Under the pieces are notes generated by a model. It searched no databases. It had not been told where the DNA came from and saw nothing but the letters and a program-made list of their open reading frames with translations. The position numbers were made by a program, and so were the translations under genes. Shown piece after piece: positions 1 to 9,987 of a stretch of DNA of 64,000 nucleotides; positions within the stretch are counted from its first letter, which is position 1; each line of letters begins with the position of its first letter. Origin of the DNA: Obelidium mucronatum (taxonomy: Eukaryota; Chytridiomycota; Chytridiomycetes; Chytridiales; Chytriomycetaceae); NCBI GenBank assembly GCA_025765595.1, contig JAIVFH010000023.1, positions 307,610 through 371,609 of the forward strand, written 5' to 3'.

Positions 1-76
1 CTTCGCCAGGTGTGCAGTCTCCAGCAAAAGCGACGGACGCGAGCAAGAAGGCACCTGTGATAAGCTTCCAAGCCAT
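1..76 (-). CDS. secreted protein, N-terminus only (cut by window edge)
   Basis: An ATG at 74-76 (minus strand) opens a frame running off the window start. The 25 visible residues are a clear signal peptide (MAWKLITGAFLLASVAFA) followed by GDCTPGE. That is the same arrangement as the next gene upstream, whose mature start reads CAPGEGGPT, so this is probably another member of the same small GPI-anchored family. Nothing beyond the signal peptide can be judged. Confidence 0.6.
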   Translation of the reverse strand, partial: MAWKLITGAFLLASVAFAGDCTPGE

Positions 77-267
77 TTTCGATTGTTTTTTTTCTCAGGC
101 TTGAACAAAATAGTAGATTGAGAAACAAAAAAGTAAGATATCATCGAAAAAAAACGTCTCTATTCTCATAAAATCAGGCACACAGATAAAGAAGGATAAA
201 ACGTAAGGAAATCGCGCATAGGGGATATAGAGAACGAAGAAAAGAACCATTCTAATTGTTTTTTTTT

Positions 268-977
268 TCAAAGGACAAGAGCTCCGGCAATGGCAACGGC
301 AGCAGCGGCAGCAGCAGAAACACGGTCAGCTCCACTCTTCTTGGTGGCGATAACAGTGGCATTTGCCACTGAACCAGTTCCTCCAGAAACAGTGAAAGTG
401 TTTCCAAAGCAGAAGACCCACTTGTTAGACAGAGCATCACTGTAAGACGATTTGATGGTGTATTTGGTTCCGGCAGTGAGACCACTTGGAACGGTCGCAG
501 TGGTTTTCAAAGAGCTGACAACAGGTGGTTGGGCAAATGTCAATTGACCTGCAGAAATGGATTGAACGTTCGTCGGAATGGAAGCATCCTACAATAAAAA
601 CAAATATAATAATAAGGCCAAAACGGAAATGCGAGTTGGTAAGGGTGCTTGACTAGACGCTTTTGGCCAAAGACGCATCACTCCAAAAAATACACTTACA
701 GCAATTTCGAACGAGATTGTGGATTTGAGGAAGGTTGGATCCTGACCGCAAACATCCCAGCTGATTTCCTGAATGTCTCTTTGTGTTAGGGCGTTGTGTT
801 CTGAAGGCACGTCACACTCACGAAGGGTTGACCGGCAGCAAGAGTTGCACCAGCATATGGTGAAATCATGTAGAGCCAGGAACCTCCACTGGTGATACAG
901 GTTGGACCACCTTCTCCCGGGGCACATGCAAAGACAGAGGCAGCAGCGAGGACAAGAGCAGCAATAGTGGCCTTCAT
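268..977 (-). CDS. Kre9/KNH-like GPI-anchored cell-surface protein
   Basis: Three exons (822-977, 700-768, 268-588) joined by GT-AG introns in phase 0 give a protein of about 181 residues. It begins with a signal peptide ending near FACAPG. It then has an Ig-like Kre9/KNH-type N-terminal module (motif SGGSWLYMISPYAGATLAAGQ, then EISWDV) and ends in a short hydrophobic alanine-rich tail (AVAIAGALVL), as expected for a GPI-attachment signal. Proteins with this architecture sit in the fungal wall or on the plasma membrane; family members have been linked to beta-1,6-glucan, but no enzymatic activity can be inferred here. It is flanked by two proteins of the same type on the same strand, so the group looks like a local expansion. 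The fold assignment rests on motif resemblance only. Confidence 0.72.
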
Positions 978-1275
978 GATTTTTTTTTTTCGATTTTTTT
1001 TTTATCAGATGTGATTTCTTGCAATGTGGGATTAATATTTACTCACGTGACTGGCTTTTTGAGCCTTTTTGAAATAATAAGTCTCCTTCTGTTGCAGAAT
1101 TGGGAAACAGCTTGAGTAATTTGAATGACTTTTTTTTTTGCATGTCAATCATGTAAATTTATTGAATGCCCCCCTCTCAAAAAAGACTTGAAAAAAATTA
1201 ATATACGCTCTATATGACTTGAATTTTATGCAAGTTTTGTGTATTGACTCCGTTTTTTCTTTCCTTTTCACTCTT

Positions 1276-1924
1276 TCAAAGCACCAAAGCGGCAGCAACA
1301 GCGGCGGCGGCAGCAACGAAACCAACGTCAGCAGCACCACTCTTGGATGTAGTCGCAACAGCAGTAGTGGCTGGAGCAGTACCAGTGATGGAGAAAATGG
1401 TTGAGAAACAGTATCTCCACGCGTTTCCGTCCTTGTATTCAGATCTCAGGGCGTATTTGGAGCTAGTAGTGATAGTGGCTGGGATAGTAGCAGAGGCAGT
1501 CAAGGCAGACACAGCTGGGTTCTTTGTGAAGCTCAAGGCGGCGATTGGTTGCGCGTTGTTTGGGTTGGTGGCATCCTAAGTAATTTGGAATTTTTTTTGG
1601 TCAGGATGTGTTGTGTGAGCATTGTTTTTGTAATGTACTACTTACGACAATGGAGAAACCAATTGTTGCGTTTTGGAATGCTGGATCAGCTCCGTTGCTT
1701 TGCCATGTGATCGTGACGCTGGAACCGGCTTGGTTGGATGATCCTTGGAATGGAGAAACAATAGAAAGACGGCCTCCTCCGCTGGTGGTACATCCATCAG
1801 TACCGACTGGGGCAGCAGCAGTAGTAGTGGCAGCGGCACCAGAAACAGTGGTGGTGGCAACAGTGCTTGAGGATTGCGCAGAGACAAAGGCAGCGGCAGC
1901 AATGAGGGAGGCAATGATCTGCAT
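1276..1924 (-). CDS. Kre9/KNH-like GPI-anchored cell-surface protein
   Basis: Two exons (1646-1924 and 1276-1575) give about 192 residues. The start at 1924 was chosen because it opens directly onto a signal peptide (MQIIASLIAAAAFVSAQ). A Ser/Thr/Ala-rich stretch (residues about 18-40) follows, likely O-glycosylated. The Kre9/KNH-type module comes next (GGRLSIVSPFQGSSNQAGSS, then VTITWQSNG). The C-terminus (VAAAAAVAAALVL) is hydrophobic, as in a GPI signal. After the splice, the second exon starts with DATNP, matching DASIP at the same place in the neighbouring paralogue, so the intron position is conserved. It is probably an extracellular structural protein. Confidence 0.72.
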
Positions 1925-2080
1925 TTTTGGTATATTTCTTGTAACGGTCTTTTGGTTGTTTGGCAATTTGTATGTCTCCGGGAAATTGACCACGCCGTAA
2001 ACAAGGGAGACACACGTCATAGCAAAAATTTATTGAGACCAAAAAACAAGAAACAAGAAAAAAGAAAACGACTTGATTTC

Positions 2081-3710
2081 TCAGGCCAATACAGGTTTGA
2101 TTCTTCCGTGGGTTGCTTGCTCATAAGCATAAGCAATAGAAAGTAGGGTGGGCTCACTCCAAGCCAACCCAATCAAACCAATGAAGCTGGGATAAGTCCC
2201 ATTTCCAGGTGCGGGAACAGACATGACAGGGTAGCCCGCCAAGGCAGCAGTATGTCCCATATCCAAGTAAGTTCCTTCCAAATCATTTGGTTTGCCCACA
2301 ACGGCATCGAGCTTGTGTTCCTTGAATAAGGCATCAACTCCATTCTCTCTGGCACCACTCAGCTGCCACTTCAAGGCATCCAAATAAACGGGATCACTCA
2401 TGCTTCCAGTATAATTTGCTTGGATCTCATCCCAGAGCGAAGTTCCCCAAGACCCTTCTCGTGGATCGCTGTTGGTCGCGGCAATCAAATCTGCCAAATT
2501 CTTGTGTGGACAGTTTGCCAGCTCACTCAAGTACACCGCGATATCATACTTGAAGTCGTTGAACAAAACGGTAATTTCCGTGTTGTTGTCAACGTTGGGG
2601 AACACAATATCCACAACAGTTGCACCCAAACTCTCAAACACTGCTTTACTTGCAAGACTGGCTGCGTCCGTCATGTTTGCGTCCAAGCCAATACGCTTTC
2701 CTTTCAAACTACCTGGACCTGAAACGAGAAAAGATGTGTAAGAGTTGGTTGGTTTCATGGAATCAGCCAATGCCGTTGCAGGGTCGCGGGAGTCCGTGCC
2801 AGCAATAACGTCCATTAATACTGCAGCATCGGCAACGGTCCTGACCATCGGACCCACGCTGTCCTGTGTGTGTGAGATTGGTATCACGCCTGCACGCGAA
2901 ACCAGGCCGATGGTGGGTTTGAGACCAACAACGCCGTTGAGGGACGAGGGACACGCGATTGAGCCGTCGGTTTCAGAGCCGAGGGTTACGGCGGCAAAGT
3001 TGGCAGTCGCGGCGACAGCGGAGCCGGATGATGATCCGCAAACTTCGCCTCCGTATGGGTTGATGGTTTGGCCACCTCTACCGGACCATCCGTTTGGGAC
3101 TGTGCCGCGAAAGTTGGCCCATTCAGACAAGTTGGCTTGCAAAGGAGTAGAAATGTTTGATTAAAAGAAAAAAGCAATTTTTGTATTAATAAGTGATCAC
3201 CTTTTCCCAAGAGAATCGCACCAGCCTTTCTCAGACGGCTGACAACAAAAGAGTCTCGGGGAACAATACTTCCGTAGAGAACCCAGCTACCGGCTGTGGT
3301 TTGCATCTTGTCGGCACTTGCAATGTTGTCCTTCAGCAAGATTGGGATTCCATGCATTTGAGGGATTGTGCAGCCATATGTGGTGTGGCACTTGACTCTC
3401 TCGGCATCAGCTGCTGCTGCCAAAAGCAAGGCATCCGGGTTGGTTTCAATAACGGCGTGAAGAGACGCTCCTTTGTCGTTGTGGGCAGCAATTCTGTTGA
3501 GCTTGAGAAGGAGAGGTGCGTCAAAACAAACCCAACGACTGATTGTATACTTACGTAGAACTGAACAAGTTCGACGCTTGTCAAGAACCCGCCGTCTAAG
3601 GCATTGCGGAGCTCGGCAACTGTTGCTTCTTCAATCGGAAACTGGCAGGCAGCCAATGCAGAGATATGTAGCGCTGCAAGTACGACCAAAAGGAGAGAGA
3701 ATGTCTTCAT
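2081..3710 (-). CDS. secreted amidase (amidase-signature family)
   Basis: Three exons (3555-3710, 3201-3501, 2081-3135) give about 503 residues. A signal peptide (MKTFSLLLVVLAALHISALA) leads into the amidase-signature fold, which hydrolyses C-N bonds in amides. The catalytic Ser-cisSer-Lys triad is visible: Lys in ILLKDNIASADKMQTTAGS, and the serines in the Gly/Ser-rich block CGSSSGSAVAATANF followed by LGSETDGSI. Exon 2 supplies the conserved RIAAHND...IETNPDALLLAA segment; its acceptor (TCTCAAG) was chosen because it restores L-N-R-I. The C-terminal YPVMSVPAPG segment is also typical of the family. The substrate cannot be told; many secreted fungal members act on amides or lactams. The gene looks intact. 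Confidence 0.88.
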
Positions 3711-3890
3711 ATTTTGGAACTAAAAAAAAGGTAAGGTGGCGTTTGGTAGATCACAGATACCTATTCTTCAAAAATTGTTGGGAGATCGGGAACCATTGCT
3801 CAAGCCAATGTCGCCGATTATTCCGATCCGAAGCCAACAAAATAAAAAGGTTCTTTCTCATTATCATTATTATTAATATATTCCATGTAT

Positions 3891-5365
3891 TTAATAGAAG
3901 GCTTGATCTCCTCTGACTCCGGGCGGAACGCAAACACACATGGACCAACCCGAGTCCTTATGCGTCTCCCAGTACGTTGTTAGAATTTTCGAAAGCATAG
4001 TTGTTAAATGATTCAAGACCCTTTCTCGATCACAATCAGGCTCCATTTGTTTCAAGACACGTGCGACCGTGCCCTGTGAATAACCGTTGAGTATTGGAGA
4101 TAAATTCACATTATACGTACATTCTCGGTGCAATGTCCGCACAAATACACAGTCGTTGTAGATGCCTTGACATCAAGTTCGGGGCACAGCAGACCGTTTA
4201 GCCAAACCCCAAACAACGGCAGCAGATTTATCTGAGCCATTGACAGTGCAGCAATCGCCGACTGCTTGGTAAGCATCTTGTCGGTCAATTTGCATTTTGT
4301 GTAGGGACTTCGCAGTATAGAATCTACAATCATTAGTGCATCTGCTGGGTCGCTCACTAGTTTTTTCGCAATTTCATCGACATTTGGTATGACAATATGG
4401 TGTTCATAGACTTTGACTCGTCGGAGTTCATCTCCTGTTTCAGGATCAATGAATGGTCGACCAACAGTCATGACGTGAAGAGAAGTTTTATCTGCCATAG
4501 TTTCGGGATTCAGTTTCCATTGCGGAATGGGAGAGGTAATGAATGAATCAGACCAAGGACCATTCTTTTCAGTACCAGGACTTCCGGGAGCTTTAATTGA
4601 AGATAGTCAAGAGAAACTGTCAGAACACCATAGCATTAGATTAAGTGCAGCAGAGAACTTACGCGCAATTTTAATGACCTTGTCGTAATTCACCAGCTTG
4701 ATAAAGGCGTCCTTCAAATGCTCAGCCGTTTGTTTCAGATCTGATATTGACTGTGCCAGACTCATTCTGCTCATGGACTTTCCCGAGGCCAAGCTTACGT
4801 CCTGGTTCTCTTTATCCGCGCCGCCAGGCCCACCGCCGGCAATTTCCAGTTCCGACTTTACACGCGCCAAAGGCACCATCTTGGCATTGATGGAGCGCGT
4901 GCTTTTGGACATTGTCACGCTCCGCCGCAGGGTGTTCATTTCGCCGCCAAAGGCGCAGCTGTCGTCCAGACTGGCGGGGGCCAGCAGCTGCGGGCGCTCG
5001 ACGGGCTTGTACTCGGCCGCGAAGCTCAGCGAAATGGGGCGCGTGCGGGCGTGGCTGTGGGCGTGGGCGTGGAGGGCTTGGCGCGGGCGTGCGGGGGCGG
5101 GCTTGCGCAGACTGGGCGCACGTGACACGGACGCGCGGTCGCGCGCGCTGCCGCCGCCGGCGTCGGCCTCGGGCGCCGACCGCAGCTGCGCGTCGCCGGC
5201 GAGCGAGCCGTCCGAGGTGCGCGCGCTCGCGCTGTCGGCGTCGGCGACCGACGTGGCTGTGCTGAGCGGACTGCAGCTTGTCGCGCTGCCGTCAAAGTCG
5301 CGCTTGCTGCCGTCTTTGGATTTGCGGCGAAACAGCCCGCGGAATGTGTGAGCCAGAGGTTTCAT
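3891..5365 (-). CDS. unrecognised protein, tandem paralogue A
   Basis: Three exons (4663-5365, 4121-4590, 3891-4073) give about 451 residues. The first ~170 residues are low-complexity (Ser/Ala/Arg/Pro-rich, sharply GC-rich DNA around 5025-5290) and probably disordered. A conserved C-terminal region starts at GPWSDSFITSPIPQWKL. It continues with a hydrophobic module (VKVYEHHIVIPN; ILRSPYTKCKLTDKMLTK; INLLPLFGVWLN) and ends MCVCVPPG. I do not recognise the domain. The gene immediately upstream on the same strand is a clear paralogue with identical intron phases and a final exon of exactly the same length (183 nt), so the conserved half is a real folded domain. No signal peptide or membrane segment is evident. 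Confidence 0.75.
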
Positions 5366-5483
5366 TGATGCGATGATGATGATGGTGAGACAATGGCCAA
5401 TCCGAAATCCATCTCTGATCTCAGAAAATCTGCGCCAGTCAGTTGATTACTGCACGCCACGTTTAATTATTAATAATAACCAA

Positions 5484-6790
5484 TTATGCAAATAGAGTGC
5501 TTCCTTTTCTGCCTGGAGGAGTGACGACACATAAGGAAAACCCCATATTCCCTTGCATCTCCCAGGTTGAAAGAATACATCCTGGAACCACTGACATTAA
5601 TTGGGACTGCACAACATCTCTATTGCAATTTTCATCCAGAGATGTGAACACATGGGCAACAGCTCCCTATACAGAAAAGAGTGAGCCGTTTTCAACACAA
5701 AAAATAATCTTTACATCACGTGGATTGTGGGTACAAACAAAGACATTTGCAGATGACGCTTTCACATCGGCTTCCAGACACAGCAGTGGATTCAACCATG
5801 TTCCAAAAACAGGTGCTAAATCCAATTGAGCCAGTCCCAATGAAGAAATTGCAGCCGACTTGGTCAAAATTTTGTCTGTCAATTTAAACGGCGATTCGGG
5901 TGACCGCAAGATTGGATCCACAACCAAACGAAGCGCGTCTGCGAGGCTTTCTTCAGAGCTGTTTCGCATCAATACCAGCGCGCTTGCAATACGTTCCAAA
6001 TCGGCATTGGCAATCTCCAACATGTGTTCGTAGATTTTGATTCTGCGGCATTCTTGTCCAGTTTCAATGTCGATTCCAGGCTTTCCGAAAGTGACCACGT
6101 GTACGCATGTTTTTCCTTCCAGTAGTATGTCAAGGTCTAGTTGCCATTTTGGGCAAGGTGTTGGATCGAAATCGTCGTCCCATGGCCCAGATCCTTCGAG
6201 TCCACCGGCTAAATTTTTGTACCAAGTAAGAAAAAAATTCAACGAGCAAAAGAAACAATCTCTTCCAACAAAAAAAAACAACCTGATATTTTGATTATAT
6301 GTTCCTGACTCGGTACAGTCTTCTTGAATCGTTCAAACAGCTCGTTAGAAAGTGCTCGGCATCGACTCAAAGTTGTGTTTCGGGAGCTGTTTCGCTGGGC
6401 GCCGCCACCGCCGCTGCCCCCCGCTGCAGTATCAACACTTTTGGTTGAAACGTTCCTCGATACTTGCAACTTTGATGACTTGAAACCCAACACCAGTGGA
6501 GTTGGTGGGCCGTAATCAATATGTAATTGTGAACCAGTTGCGGAATTTTTCCTGCTTCCACCAAAACCACCAGCCGCAGCCGCCGCCGCTGTCGTGCCCC
6601 CCTTGATGGAATCCAACTCATTTTCTGATGATAAAACAAGAGTGTTTGAAGATTGAATGGTATTCTTTGTACTCTCTCTGGTAACAGCAATGTATGGTGT
6701 TGACCAGGACGAATCTTGATCAACAGCTGTGGCTGTCGTCTTGTTGGACCTGCGAAAGATCTTGACGACAGAGTACCAAGAATTCTTCAT
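5484..6790 (-). CDS. unrecognised protein, tandem paralogue B
   Basis: Three exons (6283-6790, 5715-6208, 5484-5666) give about 394 residues. The N-terminal ~165 residues are Ser/Thr/Gly-rich and look disordered. The C-terminal domain parallels the downstream gene: GPWDDDF...CPKWQLDLD, ECRRIKIYEHMLEIAN, DPILRSPESPFKLTDKILTK, LDLAPVFGTWLNPLLC, and an end segment FSLCVVTPPGRKG. Intron positions and phases match the paralogue. Only 118 bases separate its stop (5484) from the paralogue's start (5365), as expected from tandem duplication. Function unknown. Confidence 0.75.
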
Positions 6791-7091
6791 GACTGGGATT
6801 TTTGATTGAGTGCTATTATTGTGTATAATTTATTGTTATTGTTAGTATTACTATTCTTTTTCTGGGGGGGGCATGAGGGTCTATGCCGAACCAACGACAA
6901 AGAACCAAAGACAATGGCGGTGTGGGGGCTAGATCACGAAACAAAAAAAAACGAAAGAAAAAGAGAAAGATGACATGACTCGGAATACTTGCGGTCATGG
7001 TACTGTTACTGCTGTACCATTGTAAAAAAAAAACAATTGTAAGTCAAGTTTATATATTATTATTAAGTAATTAAAAAAAATCCGCAAGAAA

Positions 7092-9791
7092 TCAATTTAT
7101 CTCCAACATATCAACAATCATGCTATATGCATCTTTGAATTTAATAGCACTACCTCCCTGTTTCTTGATTCTGACACCATGTAAATTGAGCAACCAGACT
7201 TTACACACTTCAACGTCAAACTCAACCTCATCTCCATCAGCCGTCATACGGCATTGAATTAAGTAATAGTCTTGTTTTCTCTTGAATTGCAATTGACCAT
7301 CTATTAGTTTCTGCATTGACACCAAAACCCGATGAACATCTTGAAAAATATAACTAGGCGAAAGCGTTGACGTTGTTTTGGGGTTAAAAGAATACCGCGC
7401 GGTACGTATCTCTTTGGGTGGCTTGTTAAACTCGTGCCATTTTTCGATTTCATTGTCAGACATGATGGCAGTGGTAGTGGAGGTTGGTGAAAACGTGGAT
7501 TGAATTGGTGAAAAGAAACTGTTTGTCTCTGAATTGGCTTCAGATAAGCTTATTCCAAAGCTTCTCGATTGGTCAACGACGCTGGCGAGTCCAGAGACTG
7601 TGGATTTAATGGGGCTGGTGACAGTTGTTCCACCCCCTGTTTCGGGGCTGACCATGGCCATCCGTTTCATGACAATTAGCTCGCGGTCTTCTTCCATAAG
7701 CGCGTTGGGTGGTTTGAAGGCAGATTTCCTTCGCCCGTGTATTGAAGTTGTGGAGTAATCGGGCGTTGTGCTTCGTGATGCGCTTGGTGTTTCGTCGACG
7801 CTTTTTGTTGTTTGCTTTCTACCTCTCTGGAAGAAATCCAGGTTGATGGAAGCGCGGCGGTTCTTTCCTCCCGCACCCCCAGAGGAAGGTTCTGGTGATT
7901 GAGGTGGTGGGCTTGCAATGTTGACGGCTCCGGGGAGCTCAGAAGGATTGGGATTCTGATACTTTTCTGGAAGCGGTGGTACTTTTGGCATATTGGTATC
8001 TTGAAGAGACATTCGACGCGGATCGCGCGGACTTTTGACTGAATTGGATGAAGGAAGCGGACTGATGCTATCTTCTTGTCCTGGTAATGGTGGCATCGGC
8101 GGCACTGCCTCGACGACACTAATAACAGTACCGACGTTGCTAAACCGCCGACCACCAACTTTAGGCCTCCCCAAACTGCTTGGATTTGCCATGGCCGACA
8201 TTGGCTGCACTGAAAGACTCTTTCGCCGTGCCTGAACACTCTTGTTTTTCTCTTCACTTGCCCCTTCCATGCTTGTTCCATCTCGCGTATGTTGTCGAAT
8301 GGTGTAGAGAGTGTAATCGGGAGTTTTTGTAATCGAAGAAATGAATTGAGTGATTTGAGCTGCAGATGCGATTCCAGTGACTCGCGGGATAAGTCTCAAT
8401 GGCCATTCGACTTCTTCAAAGTTGACCCAGGGGTCGGCGCGTAGCGCTTCCATGTCTGCTCGTTTAGTTGGATCTTTTTTGAGCATTTTGGCGAGAAGGG
8501 ATTTCAAGTCTAATGTGGGCGGCTTTTTTAAAAAAGAACATGAGAATATAGACAACTATTGCCTACCTCCAGAAAAATAGTCAGGGCATTTGTAATCAAC
8601 TGCTTTGATTTTGCTATATAGCTGGGATATTGTTGCTCCAGTGAAGGGAGTCTTTCCTGTCATCATAACATAGAGCGCAACACCCATTGCCCAAATATCG
8701 GATTTGATTCCATTATACGGTATTCCTGAAATAAGCTCAACGGCCGCATAATTTGGTGTCCCGCAAAATGTCTTGGGAGTGAAATATAAGAGAGGGGGCA
8801 AAGTTAAGAAAGCATAATAAAAGAAACCGCATAATACCTTTAAATACTCTTGAACTTCCGGGTTATACGTTCTCCCCAAACCAAAATCAGAAATCAGGAT
8901 ATCTCTATTATCGTTCAGCAGCTTGAAAAGGTTTGCATTAACTTAGTTGTAAAAACATAGAATAGATTCAAAAATACCAGATTCTCGAGTTTGAGATCTC
9001 GATGGACTACACTGGCCATGTGACAGTGATCCATAGCCGATATAATTTGTCTAAAAAATCTGCGGGCCTCTCGCTCACTGAGATAATTCCGAGCGGCGAT
9101 ATATTCAATGAGTTCACCGCCCGCAGCATATTCCCTGAGTTAAGGCGTTTTTCAGTAGCTGACATGCGCGTCAAAGGGGGCATACATGACAACAAAGCAC
9201 TCATCCTCGGTCTCCATGATGGAATACAGGTTGATGATGTTTGGATGGTCCAGCCGCATCATCAGCTGCACCTCGAGCTGCAGCGACGCGACGAACGACG
9301 GCGCGTCCTGCGCAATTCCAGGCGGCGGCGGCGCGGCGGCGTCGTCCTTCGGCGGCGGCGCGGCGACCGAGCTGCGCTTCGACGACGGCGCGCTGCCGCT
9401 GCCCGCTGCGGGCGCGCCGCTTCCGGGCGTTCCGGTTCCGGTTCCGGCTCCGGCTCCGGCTCCCGTTCCGGGCCGCCCGGCGGTGCTCGGCCGCTGCTGC
9501 GCCTGCTGCTGCTGCTGCTGCTTCTCTGCGTGTTCCTTCTTCTTGCGCCGCTCCTCCTCCGTCTTCTTGGCCTTGGCCGCCTTCTGCGCCATCATCTTTT
9601 TGTCGATGATCTTGATTGCAACCTGCGTCAATGTGTCAATAGTCGTTGGAAAATAGCTACTGTACAGTAGAATTTTTAAGTGCCTTTTGCCCAGTCTCCT
9701 TGTGAACCCCCAGCTTCACTTTCGAGAACGCCCCTTGCCCAACTGTTTTGCCAACGTTGTAGTTGCCCAGCACTTTCTTTCGCGCGAGCAT
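7092..9791 (-). CDS. Ser/Thr protein kinase with C-terminal KA1 domain (MARK/KIN-like)
   Basis: Six exons (9684-9791, 9186-9622, 8978-9134, 8838-8921, 8567-8771, 7092-8509) keep frame and give about 802 residues. Visible kinase elements: glycine loop [20 protein letters not shown] (ATP lysine), [14 protein letters not shown] (helix C Glu), [29 protein letters not shown] and [20 protein letters not shown] ~75-residue Gln/Gly/Ala-rich insertion splits beta3 from helix C. A long Ser/Pro-rich linker leads to a C-terminal KA1-type domain ([32 protein letters not shown]), which binds acidic phospholipids in this family. Exon 1 seems to end at a GC donor (AAG|GCACTT); using the nearby GT instead would insert six residues before VAIK. 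Likely role: polarity or cortex signalling, by family. Confidence 0.85.
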
Positions 9792-9987
9792 CGTAAAATG
9801 ATCCGCGGGTCGCGTTGAAGTTTGGATTTTTTTTTTCTTCTTAAGAAACAATGGAACGAATGGCAAAGTGTGCGGCCAATCAGAAAGGCCGTAAAGTTTC
9901 GGTCTCGTTTCCTTGGTGTGATCCACTCCCTGGGTTCCCTGTTTTTTTCAATGAGGGTGTGACTTGCAAAAAATAAACACTTCAAAA
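9792..9987. promoter_or_regulatory. divergent intergenic region between kinase and hydroxylase/glycosyltransferase
   Basis: Only 196 bases separate the kinase start (minus) from the start of the fusion gene (plus), so both promoters and 5' UTRs must share this stretch. It contains a T-rich run (9829-9838) and no recognisable core motif that I would name. Confidence 0.4.

Noticed and set aside
4698..5351. 217-residue plus-strand open frame in the GC-rich block
   Set aside because: GC-rich DNA lacks stops; the opposite strand holds a gene supported by a paralogue and conserved introns.
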